Source: a virus. Taken from it: DNA of 28,247 bases. Shown here piece by piece: positions 1-5,910 of this stretch. The stretch covers positions 1-28,247 of the IMG/VR virus record IMGVR_UViG_3300038552_000058, one strand, 5' to 3'. Every line of letters starts with the position of its first letter. The first letter of the stretch is position 1. The notes beneath the pieces are model-generated. The model made no database searches. It was not told the origin of the DNA and saw nothing but the letters and a program-made list of their open reading frames with translations. The translations under genes and the position numbers were made by a program.

Positions 1-1
1 G

Positions 2-193
2 AGAGCGGGGATTCTTGGCGAGCGACTGTGGCGTCGATTTGAGGAAGCCAGGGCCGACGCCATCGCGCAGGCGGTGCAGAAGGAACGAGAGGATTGGCAG
101 GAGCAATATCAACAGATGGCCCAGGCAGTGCGGGAGCGGGATGAGGAGATCAGGCGGCTCAGAGAGCTAGTTGCGGACCTCAACCATGACTAA
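2..193 (+). CDS. Coiled-coil protein, 5'-truncated by the window edge
   Basis: Open from the left edge to TAA at 191-193, giving 63 visible residues with no start inside the window. The composition is almost wholly charged and helical: Glu/Arg/Gln-rich heptad-like stretches such as AVRERDEEIRRLREL suggest a coiled coil. The segments ADAIAQAV and AVRERDE recur in the next gene (259-657), and 18 bases at 128-145 are identical to 460-477, so the two genes share ancestry by duplication. Function unknown. Reading frame and shared segments are seen; the coiled coil is inferred from composition. Confidence 0.6.
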   Translation, partial: RAGILGERLWRRFEEARADAIAQAVQKEREDWQEQYQQMAQAVRERDEEIRRLRELVADLNHD

Positions 194-258
194 CGCGCGG
201 CGGTGGTTCATACAATGGCTCACAAGATGGAGAATCTGGTGCCAAGGAGAGCGGTGCG

Positions 259-657
259 ATGGGCGCTGACGCGCGGCGGCCATGTACGCGAGAAAGCAAT
301 CTCGATTGTCTGACTCACGATGGCGGCCTGACACACTGCGATCAAGGCGTGGCCGACGCCGTCGCCCAGGCGGTCGCCAACGTCCAACACGTCTGCACGA
401 AGTGCGGCTACATCGCGGTTACGCACTCGGTGACGACGGAGCAGATCGTGGCCAAGGCGGTGCGGGAGCGGGATGAGCGAGATGGTCCCCTTCTGTCCTG
501 TCCGTGGTGTCAGGCAGATCAGACAGGGAAAATCATTGAGGCTCAACTGAGCCACTTGATCGAATGCGGCGACCGTCAGCGAGCCCGGCAAGCCGAGGAG
601 ATCGCCCGCCTCAAGGAGCAGATCGCTCATTGGAAGCGTCTGCTGAAAGCGCCATGA
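259..657 (+). CDS. Small Cys-rich protein with C-terminal coiled coil
   Basis: 132 residues, ATG start preceded by an AAGGAG ribosome site about 8 bases upstream. Two CxxC pairs, CTKC (residues 46-49) and CPWC (81-84), flank the AVRERDE segment and could form a zinc ribbon; four further Cys lie at 9, 17, 27 and 103. The C-terminus is a charged helix, EEIARLKEQIAHWKRLL. The central part resembles the preceding truncated gene and the C-terminal helix resembles the next gene, so this looks like a hybrid of duplicated modules. The stop overlaps the next start (ATGA). Zinc binding is inferred from Cys spacing; function unknown. Confidence 0.65.
   Translation: MGADARRPCTRESNLDCLTHDGGLTHCDQGVADAVAQAVANVQHVCTKCGYIAVTHSVTTEQIVAKAVRERDERDGPLLSCPWCQADQTGKIIEAQLSHLIECGDRQRARQAEEIARLKEQIAHWKRLLKAP
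595..615 (+). repeat. Direct repeat in coiled-coil genes (also 741-761, partly 822-837)
   Basis: 21 identical bases at 595-615 and 741-761, encoding EEIARLK, with 16 of them again at 822-837. Together with the 18-base pair at 128-145 and 460-477 they show that the three left-end genes arose by duplication and shuffling of coiled-coil segments. Confidence 0.8.
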
Positions 658-962
658 TCGACGACCTCTTCTGCGAAGATCACCTGCTTCAGCACAGCCA
701 TCCGGGCGGCTGCGTAATCTGCCAACTCGGACGGCACGTTGAGGAGATCGCCCGCCTCAAGTTAGAGTTGGCCAAGACCGCAGACTTGCGCGAAGCCTGG
801 CTTGAGGCGCAGAAGAGTACCGAGATCGCCCGCCTCACCACCGCGCTGGCCCAGGCGCGGGCGGCACTAGAGCGTCTCGCAAACGCTTGCGGTTGGCATC
901 CTGATTGGGTTCGAGAGGCCCTCACGCCCCCGCCCGCCGAGGAGGGAGAGGAGAATGCGTAA
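654..962 (+). CDS. Small zinc-finger/coiled-coil protein
   Basis: 102 residues from ATG 654, chosen because it overlaps the preceding stop (ATGA), as at many junctions here; a longer in-frame extension to 564 would lie inside the upstream gene. The N-terminus has C7-x2-H10 and C20-x2-C23, a plausible single zinc site. The rest is a coiled coil with repeated EIARL segments. 21 bases at 741-761 are identical to 595-615 in the upstream gene, and 16 of them recur at 822-837. Function unknown. The internal repeats suggest expansion by slippage or unequal recombination. Confidence 0.65.
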   Translation: MIDDLFCEDHLLQHSHPGGCVICQLGRHVEEIARLKLELAKTADLREAWLEAQKSTEIARLTTALAQARAALERLANACGWHPDWVREALTPPPAEEGEENA

Positions 963-1176
963 ACAGGCGCTGACGCCCAAGACCGCGCGCACCTTCGCCG
1001 AAATCTGCAAGCTCAAGCGGGACAACGTGGACATGCCCGAGGGCTGGGCGATGCTTGATGAGGGCGGTGTCATCATCACCAACCAGAAGAGTGGCGAGCC
1101 GGTGACTGGGCGGGTGCATGTATCGCACCGAAGCCTCCAGAAGATCATCCGCTGGTACGAGACTGGGGTGGTCTAA
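955..1176 (+). CDS. Small hypothetical protein, convergent with the ATPase gene
   Basis: 73 residues, ATG at 955 overlapping the end of the preceding gene, with purine-rich GAGGAGGGAGAGGAG directly upstream as ribosome site. The protein has a basic N-terminal helix, a short beta-rich middle and an aromatic C-terminus (IIRWYETGVV). It may be a small regulator, but no family is recognised. Its TAA (1174-1176) overlaps the TAG of the opposing ATPase gene (1175-1173) in a shared CTAA, so the two transcripts must converge and overlap. Confidence 0.6.
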   Translation: MRKQALTPKTARTFAEICKLKRDNVDMPEGWAMLDEGGVIITNQKSGEPVTGRVHVSHRSLQKIIRWYETGVV

Positions 1177-2000
1177 CACACCTGAGTCGTCCCCCACACC
1201 TGAGGATTCGGACCCCCCTTCTTCATCGGAAGAACCGTGATCCGCTGGGGGCTCTCATCCGTGACCTCGGGCCACGAGACCATGATCCGCTCGTGTTCAC
1301 TCTCAGAGCGAGACTTGATGCCGGTCACGGTGGCTTGCCGTGGCGCGTGCTGGGGGACCTCTTGCTTCCCTACCGCAATCGCCGAGTCCACGCCCGCGAG
1401 GATGTCCGTGCTCCCCGAGGCCCGATGCCGCTCCTCTCGCACGTTCTCCGCGGGAGGCTTGTTCATGTGGTGGAGCACGATCACGGTCCGGTTCCCCCGG
1501 TCCCAGATCGGCTCGATGGAGCGCCAGAAGGCCGACACGTCCTGAGCCCGGTTCTCGTCCCCGAGCATGATCCGTCTAAACGAGTCAATGAAGATGACAT
1601 CGGCGGGGAAGTCCTTCAAGTGTTGTCTCAGGGTCATCACCCGTCCACGGTCGAGCCCGGCCCCGTCGAAGCTATGGGAGGCGATCAGGAGTTCCTCGGA
1701 CCCGTCCAGGCCGATCCCGAGCCCGAGCCGCTTCATCCGTCTCCGGGTCTCCTGCTCCGACATCTCCTCATCGAGGAAGAGCACTCGTCGCTTGTTTGGT
1801 ACTTGGAAGGCCCCCATCCAGGGCTTCCCCGCGGCCAGGGACAAGGCCATCGAGTGAGCGAGGTAGGACTTCCCCGCCCCGAACTCCCCGTAGATCATGG
1901 CCCGATCCCCTCGTGTGATCCACCCCTCAACCTCCCACTCTATCGGTGCTATCGGTTCCTCCATGATCCTCCCGATGGGGAGGAGATTCTTGAGAGCCAA
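1173..2000 (-). CDS. RepA-like RecA-fold ATPase (AAA_25 type, probable replication helicase)
   Basis: 275 residues. The Walker A motif GEFGAGKS lies at about residues 38-45, a segment RRVLFLDEEMSEQET follows, Walker B VIFID is at 135-139, TVIVLHHMNKPP is the sensor strand, and RASGSTDILAGVDSAI is typical of the RSF1010 RepA/AAA_25 group. These proteins are hexameric ATPases, often replicative helicases; the length matches single-domain RepA. The TTG start is chosen for the AGGGAGG site 7 bases upstream; ATG at residue 13 is the alternative. The 5' end overlaps the upstream small gene by 74 bases and the 3' end overlaps a plus-strand gene by 4. The family is clear; the helicase role is inferred, supported by the DNA polymerase in the same genome. 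Confidence 0.85.
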   Translation of the reverse strand: MALKNLLPIGRIMEEPIAPIEWEVEGWITRGDRAMIYGEFGAGKSYLAHSMALSLAAGKPWMGAFQVPNKRRVLFLDEEMSEQETRRRMKRLGLGIGLDGSEELLIASHSFDGAGLDRGRVMTLRQHLKDFPADVIFIDSFRRIMLGDENRAQDVSAFWRSIEPIWDRGNRTVIVLHHMNKPPAENVREERHRASGSTDILAGVDSAIAVGKQEVPQHAPRQATVTGIKSRSESEHERIMVSWPEVTDESPQRITVLPMKKGGPNPQVWGTTQVC

Positions 2001-2232
2001 AGTCGAGCCTCCCTTCCTTGACCTCGTTTACCGAACGGGCCAGACTCTGAGGTTCCGCATCCTCCCAATATTTCAAGGCTCGCAGCCCAAGGAGGACGAC
2101 TTGCTGCTGGCTCAGGTGGTGGCGGTCTCGGAAGTCTTGGAGGAATCGGTAGGCAGGTGTAGGAAGGGAAGGGATAACAAAATCAGACCAATAGACCATT
2201 TTCGTGCGCTGATGGCGGTTGACTTGGCTCAT
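1927..2232 (-). CDS. Small protein, possibly ribbon-helix-helix-like
   Basis: 101 residues. The start at 2232 is set by an ATGA overlap with the stop of the 47-residue gene upstream. The middle (IPSLPTPAYRFLQDFRDRHHLSQ, quoted in part: LPTPAYRFLQDFRD, then HLSQQQVVLLGLRALKYW) has a short strand and two helices, as in ribbon-helix-helix DNA-binding proteins. The C-terminus is disordered, rich in Ser/His/Asp, and overlaps the ATPase coding start, which is why it reads as low complexity. A regulator upstream of a RepA-like ATPase would be typical of plasmid and phage replication modules. The fold is inferred by eye only. Confidence 0.5.
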   Translation of the reverse strand: MSQVNRHQRTKMVYWSDFVIPSLPTPAYRFLQDFRDRHHLSQQQVVLLGLRALKYWEDAEPQSLARSVNEVKEGRLDFGSQESPPHREDHGGTDSTDRVGG

Positions 2233-2372
2233 GAGTGGGGTTCTCCCCAAATGTGCCGCGGACATGAGCACGGCTTCAGCACCCTTACCCAAGGAACCTG
2301 GACGTGCAAACTGATATTCCTGGTCACTCGAATGAGCCACTGACTGCGACCTTCCAGCTTGATGATCTTCAC
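2229..2372 (-). CDS. Hidden 47-residue small protein
   Basis: GTG start at 2372 with a perfect AGGAGG ribosome site 5 bases upstream, and TGA overlapping the ATG of the next gene (ATGA at 2232-2229). The sequence begins MKIIKLEGRSQWLIRVTRN and ends with a CSCPRH segment. This fits the translational-coupling style of the window. It has a beta-strand-like N-terminus and a possible metal-binding Cys-x-Cys-x2-His near the C-terminus. It is the first gene of the minus-strand unit after the TATAAT box at 2436-2431. Function unknown. Confidence 0.6.
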   Translation of the reverse strand: MKIIKLEGRSQWLIRVTRNISLHVQVPWVRVLKPCSCPRHIWGEPHS

Positions 2373-2391
2373 GGCAACCTCCTGGGGGATG

Positions 2392-2412
2392 CCGGGCCGA
2401 CTCTAGGCCCGG
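2392..2412 (-). promoter_or_regulatory. GC palindrome, possible operator or leader stem-loop
   Basis: Perfect inverted repeat CCGGGCC-(7)-GGCCCGG. It lies about 20 bases downstream of the minus-strand TATAAT box and just before the ribosome site of the 47-residue gene. It could be an operator for the ribbon-helix-helix candidate, or an mRNA stem-loop. No U-tract follows on either strand, so a standard terminator is unlikely. Confidence 0.5.
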
Positions 2413-2430
2413 ACTATACATCCTTGAGGG

Positions 2431-2436
2431 ATTATA
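2431..2436 (-). promoter_or_regulatory. Candidate -10 box (TATAAT) for the minus-strand control operon
   Basis: Reads TATAAT on the minus strand inside an AT-rich patch (2428-2441) that stands out from the GC-rich surroundings. It lies 59 bases upstream of the GTG start at 2372. No good -35 box sits 16-18 bases upstream, so it may need an activator or may not be a promoter. Confidence 0.35.
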
Positions 2437-2459
2437 TTACAGACATCCTGGAAACCCCC

Positions 2460-2756
2460 TCAGCCCCTCCCCCGTTCCTTGACAGGCGGCCTCTCCCTGA
2501 AGTTCCTCAGGATCGCCTTCACCGTCTCCCCCTGCCCGATCCGCTGGACCACCCCGAGGTCGAGCCCCTCCTTCAGCATGAGGTGTAGGAGCCTGAGCGC
2601 CACCACAACGATCTCTAGCTGGTCCGCCATCTCCTTGGGCGTCCCATCAGGCAAGGTCGCGCCTGGGGCCGGGCCTAGGGCGGCTCGTGCCTCCTGGAGG
2701 GCGGCGTAGTCCCCCTTTGGTAAGGGGGGTAGGTGGAAAGAAAGGGGTCTGGGCAT
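2460..2756 (-). CDS. Small hypothetical protein, first gene left of the divergent region
   Basis: 98 residues from ATG 2756. The ribosome site is weak and no better start is visible. The N-terminal 40 residues are Pro/Ala-rich and probably flexible. From about residue 43 (MADQLEIVVVALRLLHLML) the protein becomes a helical, hydrophobic domain ending in a basic tail. No family recognised. It lies 58 bases from the divergent plus-strand TTG start at 2814, so the two share an upstream region. The stop is followed by the AT-rich patch with the TATAAT box. Confidence 0.5.
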   Translation of the reverse strand: MPRPLSFHLPPLPKGDYAALQEARAALGPAPGATLPDGTPKEMADQLEIVVVALRLLHLMLKEGLDLGVVQRIGQGETVKAILRNFRERPPVKERGRG

Positions 2757-2788
2757 CTCACTCAGGGAACGCCGGGCTCCCTCCCCAC

Positions 2789-2796
2789 GTTCCTAG
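2789..2796 (+). repeat. GTTCCTAG intergenic element, copy 1
   Basis: First copy of an eight-base element that also occurs, exactly or with one change, at 5495-5502, 6787-6794, 7818-7825 and 10865-10872. Each copy lies in or starts a real gap of the plus-strand operon and is followed by an AGGAGG-type ribosome site (AGGAGG or AGGAGGT). The copies at 6787 and 7818 extend to 13 identical bases including the preceding C. Confidence 0.55.
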
Positions 2797-2813
2797 CACA
2801 GGAGGACCCACCG

Positions 2814-3224
2814 TTGAAGATATACATATCCGCCAGTTTCGTGGCTCAGAAACGCCTCCGACCCATTCGTGACGCTCTCTGGGCCATGGGGCACGTGGTC
2901 ACCTCCTCCTGGCTGGACGAGACCGAGATGCCCGCGGGGATGTCCCGGGAAGCCTTCATGCGAAAGCTGGGGGTCAAGGACGTGGCGGAAATCCACGACG
3001 CGGACCTCCTCATCAACGATCTGGCCGAGCCCTCCACCTCGGGGGGCCGGGACATCGAACTCGGGGTGGCCATCGGTCGCCATCAGCGGTGCCAAGTCTG
3101 GATCGTAGGGACCCCTCGCTCCCCCTTCCACTTCCTCGCAGATCGGGAGTTCTCGAACTGGGATGAGGCTCTCACGGCAGCCAAGGAACTGATCCACTCG
3201 CAAGCCAAGGAGGCCAAGGAATGA
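2814..3224 (+). CDS. Nucleoside 2-deoxyribosyltransferase-like protein
   Basis: 136 residues from TTG 2814, chosen for the AGGAGG 8 bases upstream and because the family begins at the KIYISASF strand. The order fits the NDT-like/DUF4406 Rossmann-type fold: KIYISASF (2-9), GHVVTSSWL (26-34), DVAEIHDADLLIND (56-69), GGRDIELGVAIG (about 77-88) with the conserved acidic residue of the active-site loop, then QVWIVG. Family members move or cleave the N-glycosidic bond of deoxynucleosides. Adjacent MazG and DUF5664 genes point to management of the nucleotide pool. It opens the long plus-strand operon; the next gene overlaps by ATGA. Fold assignment is fairly firm, exact substrate unknown. Confidence 0.7.
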   Translation: MKIYISASFVAQKRLRPIRDALWAMGHVVTSSWLDETEMPAGMSREAFMRKLGVKDVAEIHDADLLINDLAEPSTSGGRDIELGVAIGRHQRCQVWIVGTPRSPFHFLADREFSNWDEALTAAKELIHSQAKEAKE

Positions 3225-3541
3225 GAATGGCTCACCTCTTCACCAAGCCCGTCCACACCCCCGAGTTCGCCACCCACCACGAGATTCACCTTCGGGAGGA
3301 GGAGGCGATGGCTCTCACCCGGGAACTCATCGAACTACTCGGGTTCCGCACGAACGACGACCTTCCCTATCTCACCGGGAGGTTCCCCACGCTCACCAAG
3401 ATCATGGACCTCTTGGGTGACCGCAACAGCCGCGGTCCCAAGCGCGAGGTCGAGCCGATTACCCTCTACTCCTACCCGACCAAGCGGCAGCGGGAGGAGG
3501 CACAAGACCGGAAGGCTTTCTTCAAGGAGACCTCCTACTGA
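3221..3541 (+). CDS. Hypothetical protein in the nucleotide-metabolism operon
   Basis: 106 residues; ATG 3221 overlaps the preceding stop, with GGAGG about 10 bases upstream. It is largely hydrophilic: an N-terminal His-rich stretch (HTPEFATHHEIHLREEEA), a helical middle, then a short C-terminal region rich in Arg/Lys/Glu. No Cys and no membrane segment. Its end overlaps the MazG start by one base (TGATG), so it is probably co-translated with MazG. No family recognised. Confidence 0.6.
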   Translation: MRMAHLFTKPVHTPEFATHHEIHLREEEAMALTRELIELLGFRTNDDLPYLTGRFPTLTKIMDLLGDRNSRGPKREVEPITLYSYPTKRQREEAQDRKAFFKETSY

Positions 3542-3897
3542 TGCGGACCGAGGACTACGAGAAGTTCGTGGAGTCGGTGGATATGTACACCCAGGATCGT
3601 GGGGACGCCCCCTACGCCCTCGGGCTCGCCGGAGAGGCGGGCGAGGTGGCCGACATGGTGAAGAAGGCCCTCCGCGAGAAGGGCTTCGCCAAGCCCATCG
3701 TGGGGGACCGGGAACACCAGTTCATCCTCGAACTCGGGGACGTGCTCTGGTATCTCACCCGGCTGGCGGCCCGGCACGGTCACACGCTCTCTCAGGTGAT
3801 GGACCTCAACGTGGACAAGCTGGTGACCCGCTATCAGCGGACCCCTGAAGGGAGGGCACTCCTGGCGGGGAAGCTGATCGAGGAGATGACCTCGTGA
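3541..3897 (+). CDS. mazG-like: MazG-like nucleotide pyrophosphohydrolase
   Basis: 118 residues, about the length of a single MazG domain. The signature ExxE...ExxD is present: E32-A-G-E35 in LAGEAGEVADMVKKAL, and E64-L-G-D67 in LELGDVLWYL; these acidic residues bind Mg in the family. MazG proteins hydrolyse NTPs or dNTPs to NMP plus pyrophosphate. Phage copies are thought to adjust nucleotide pools or alarmones. It is coupled at both ends (TGATG upstream, GTGA downstream) to a DUF5664-like gene. Family call firm, substrate unknown. Confidence 0.85.
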   Translation: MRTEDYEKFVESVDMYTQDRGDAPYALGLAGEAGEVADMVKKALREKGFAKPIVGDREHQFILELGDVLWYLTRLAARHGHTLSQVMDLNVDKLVTRYQRTPEGRALLAGKLIEEMTS

Positions 3898-4262
3898 TTG
3901 ACAAGTTCAAGTTCACCATCAAGGACTCTGGGGAGCGCGAGCAGTTCTCCACCGGCATGAATCGGGACGTGGAGACGGGGAAGATCGACTACACCCTGAT
4001 CTACGACGGTCCCATGCTGAAACGCTGGGCCGAGCATCTGACCAAGGGGGCTATCAAGTACAAGCCCCGAAACTGGCTTCTGGCAGCCACCCAGGAAGAA
4101 CTGGACCGCTACCGGCGTTCCTTGGGTAGGCACTACCATCAGTACATGAACGGGGAAGTAGACGAGGACCATGCGGCGGCCATCTTCTTCAACGTGAACG
4201 GCATCGAGTACGTGAAAGAGAGGCTCGCCAATGTCCACAGTCCCGTGCCCCCACTGCAATAA
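3894..4262 (+). CDS. DUF5664-type dATP/dGTP diphosphohydrolase-like protein (MazZ-related)
   Basis: 122 residues; GTG start 8 bases after GAGGAG, overlapping the MazG stop (GTGA). Motifs match the phage dATP/dGTP diphosphohydrolase N-terminal family (PF18909, formerly DUF5664): FSTGMNRDVETGKIDY, LKRWAEHLTKGAIKY followed by PRNW, then GRHYHQYMNGEVDEDHAAA. A related all-alpha protein in 2-aminoadenine phages (MazZ) hydrolyses dGTP and dATP. No PurZ or DatZ is visible here, so a Z-genome cannot be claimed. The C-terminal ten residues overlap the start of the next zinc-knuckle gene. Confidence 0.7.
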   Translation: MIDKFKFTIKDSGEREQFSTGMNRDVETGKIDYTLIYDGPMLKRWAEHLTKGAIKYKPRNWLLAATQEELDRYRRSLGRHYHQYMNGEVDEDHAAAIFFNVNGIEYVKERLANVHSPVPPLQ

Positions 4263-4374
4263 GGAGAAGGATTCCACTGGCGGCTTCCTCTCGTCCCGAG
4301 TGTTCTTCGTCGAGGGGAAGCGTCAGGTCGAGGTGTACTGCTGGAAATGTGGTCACTCGGAGCCCGTGCGGTGA
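4231..4374 (+). CDS. Zinc-ribbon microprotein (47 residues)
   Basis: ATG 4231 lies within the end of the upstream gene, in another frame. The protein has CPHC (6-9) and CWKC (39-42) separated by a charged beta-hairpin-like region (FLSSRVFFVEGKRQVEVY), a typical four-Cys zinc ribbon. Its TGA overlaps the GTG of the next gene (GTGA). Zinc binding is inferred. Such small ribbons often bind nucleic acid or act as adaptors to host proteins. Function unknown. Confidence 0.7.
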   Translation: MSTVPCPHCNKEKDSTGGFLSSRVFFVEGKRQVEVYCWKCGHSEPVR

Positions 4375-4523
4375 AGAAGATTTTCCGGTGTATCTGCTGC
4401 AATTATCCAACTCTTTACCTTCGGGCAGACGGAGAGCGGTGTGCGTGGTGTCGAGACCATCATGCTTGGGGCGAGACGTGCGCGACTGAGTGGACAAGAC
4501 TGACTGGGGAGCCCATGCGATGA
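4371..4523 (+). CDS. Second Cys-rich microprotein (50 residues)
   Basis: GTG 4371 overlaps the preceding TGA and the gene's own TGA overlaps the next ATG (ATGA at 4520). The protein begins MKKIFRCICCNYPTLYL and has a second pair, CAWC, at 24-27, followed by a Trp-rich C-terminus (HHAWGETCATEW). Four Cys in two pairs suggest one zinc site. It follows another zinc-ribbon gene directly, so the pair may act together. No family recognised. Confidence 0.6.
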   Translation: MKKIFRCICCNYPTLYLRADGERCAWCRDHHAWGETCATEWTRLTGEPMR

Positions 4524-4660
4524 ACAACCCCTTCATGTTTCTGCTGGCTGTGATAGAACTCGGGGCGAGCGGCTGGGCCATCTGGCACGGGAACGTGAGC
4601 CTGGGGGTCATGTACTTCTCGTGGGCCGTCTCCAGCGTCGTCCTCGGGAGGATGGGATGA
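4520..4660 (+). CDS. Small membrane protein (46 residues)
   Basis: ATG 4520 overlaps the previous stop, and its TGA overlaps the ATG of the nuclease gene (ATGA). Almost the whole chain is hydrophobic: FMFLLAVIELGASGWAIW, a short polar turn, then LGVMYFSWAVSSVVLGRM, i.e. two short predicted membrane helices. It sits among replication genes, not in the lysis region, so a holin role is not favoured. It may be an inner-membrane phage factor. Function unknown. Confidence 0.55.
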   Translation: MNNPFMFLLAVIELGASGWAIWHGNVSLGVMYFSWAVSSVVLGRMG

Positions 4661-5502
4661 GCGACGAACCCCGCATCTACGCCCCGACTCGGATGAAGAA
4701 CTGGGTCCGCTGCCCGCTCTACGCCTCCCTGTTGAAACAGGTCGAACCCGTGAAGGACTGGACGCCCAACCTCCTCCTGGGGCGGGCTATGGACGCCGGG
4801 CTGACCTTCTACTACGTGCAAACAGCCAACCTGGGCTCAGGACCCTCCTACCCGGGGGACCGTGAAGCTGAGGGGCTCCGGCTGGCCCTGGAGACCCTCC
4901 GCGAGGGCTACGAGGACAACGAACTCTGGCCCATCGAGGGCCTGGAGAAGATCGTCCAGCGTGCCTACGCCGCGGCGCTCGGGGAAGCCGGGGTTCTCAG
5001 CGTGGGACCCATGATCGCGGTAGATGAGTCGCTGGGAGTTGGACGCCCTGACATCATCCAGAAGTCCCGCGACGGCTCTCACCTCATCGTGACCGACCGG
5101 AAATTCACTCTCAAGCTGGAGCAGCATTACCTCGCCAAGACCCTGGCCGAGTACGAGGTCGATGACCAGTTCTGGCACTATGCCTGGGAGGCCGAGCAAC
5201 GGTGGGGCATCCCAGTCAAGTGGCTCCGGGTCCACCTTCTCGTCGGGACGCCGAAGGCCCGCTCGATTCTCCATCCCTGGCAAGTGAAGGACGGGACCAT
5301 CGCCTTCTGGCTCAAGGGGGCCGAGCAGAACTGGAAAGACATGCAGGAGGAGGAAGAGGGGAAGCGAGAGATCGTCCCCAAGTTTGCCAACTGCATGGGC
5401 AAGTACGGGCGATGCCCCTTCCATGGGTACTGCCACGAGCCTCAGCAGCGTGAACTTTTCTATCGCCCCGTGGAACCTCGAACCCTCCCATCCGATTCCT
5501 AG
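4657..5502 (+). CDS. Cas4/RecB-like PD-(D/E)XK nuclease with probable Fe-S cluster
   Basis: 281 residues from ATG 4657, after GGGAGG and an ATGA overlap. Four Cys are placed as in Cas4/AddB-type nucleases: C19 in RCPLY near the N-terminus, and C246, C253 and C259 in a C-terminal CMGKYGRCPFHGYC cluster, likely holding a 4Fe-4S centre. The nuclease core is visible: GRPDII (129-134), D147-R-K149 in IVTDRKF, and a QxxxY motif (Q171-Y175). Such enzymes are 5'-3' ssDNA exonucleases that feed recombination. A Sak4-like ATPase and a candidate ssDNA-binding protein lie just downstream. The gene ends in the second TTCCTAG element. Confidence 0.85.
   Translation: MSDEPRIYAPTRMKNWVRCPLYASLLKQVEPVKDWTPNLLLGRAMDAGLTFYYVQTANLGSGPSYPGDREAEGLRLALETLREGYEDNELWPIEGLEKIVQRAYAAALGEAGVLSVGPMIAVDESLGVGRPDIIQKSRDGSHLIVTDRKFTLKLEQHYLAKTLAEYEVDDQFWHYAWEAEQRWGIPVKWLRVHLLVGTPKARSILHPWQVKDGTIAFWLKGAEQNWKDMQEEEEGKREIVPKFANCMGKYGRCPFHGYCHEPQQRELFYRPVEPRTLPSDS
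5495..5502 (+). repeat. ATTCCTAG intergenic element, copy 2
   Basis: One-base variant of the GTTCCTAG element. Its TAG is the stop codon of the nuclease gene, and AGGAGG follows within a few bases, upstream of the ATG at 5521. Confidence 0.45.
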
Positions 5503-5520
5503 AGTAGGAGGAAAGCGATC

Positions 5521-5910
5521 ATGTGCATGTTGACCCACGACCGGGCGCTCCAAACCAAGAGGACGGTTTCCAAGGACAAGCCCATCCTGGCCTTCAAGCA
5601 ATTTCACGTCAAGGTGGTGGAGGGGAAGGTGCGTTACACTCCCATCTCGTCGAACAACTATCCTGAGGGGGGATGGGTACGAAACATCCCCTACACAGCG
5701 CACTCGGTCCCGACCACCCGGAATACCTACGTCGGGTTCCACGCGATCAAGCGTCCGACGCTCAGGATGTTCCGTACTGAGCTCTGCGTCTGTCTCCCCG
5801 TGAAGTTGTGGGGGAGGATCGTGGAGCATCGGGGGACCACGCACAGGAGCTACCCGTATCGTCCGTTTTGCCCCGCGGGCTACCGGGCTCAGTTCATGGA
5901 GATTCTCTGA
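5521..5910 (+). CDS. Conserved-looking phage protein of unknown function
   Basis: 129 residues, ATG 10 bases after AGGAGG. It starts with MCML and has a beta-rich body: FHVKVVEGKVRYTPIS, GWVRNIPYTAHSV, VGFHAIKR, VCLPVKLWGRIVEHRG and a C-terminal GYRAQFMEI. The arrangement (MCxL start, GFHA, then VKLWG and GYRA near the end) resembles a family of phage hypothetical proteins seen in many tailed phages, but I cannot name it. Its TGA overlaps the start of the Sak4-like gene (TGATG). A role in recombination is suggested only by position. Confidence 0.65.
   Translation: MCMLTHDRALQTKRTVSKDKPILAFKQFHVKVVEGKVRYTPISSNNYPEGGWVRNIPYTAHSVPTTRNTYVGFHAIKRPTLRMFRTELCVCLPVKLWGRIVEHRGTTHRSYPYRPFCPAGYRAQFMEIL

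Noticed and set aside
186-269. 27-codon frame starting in the end of the truncated first gene
   Set aside because: No ribosome site and an Arg/Trp-rich sequence without recognisable form.
3894-4262. 2-aminoadenine (Z) genome
   Set aside because: Only a DUF5664/MazZ-like gene is present; PurZ and DatZ are not in the window and DUF5664 occurs in many ordinary phages.
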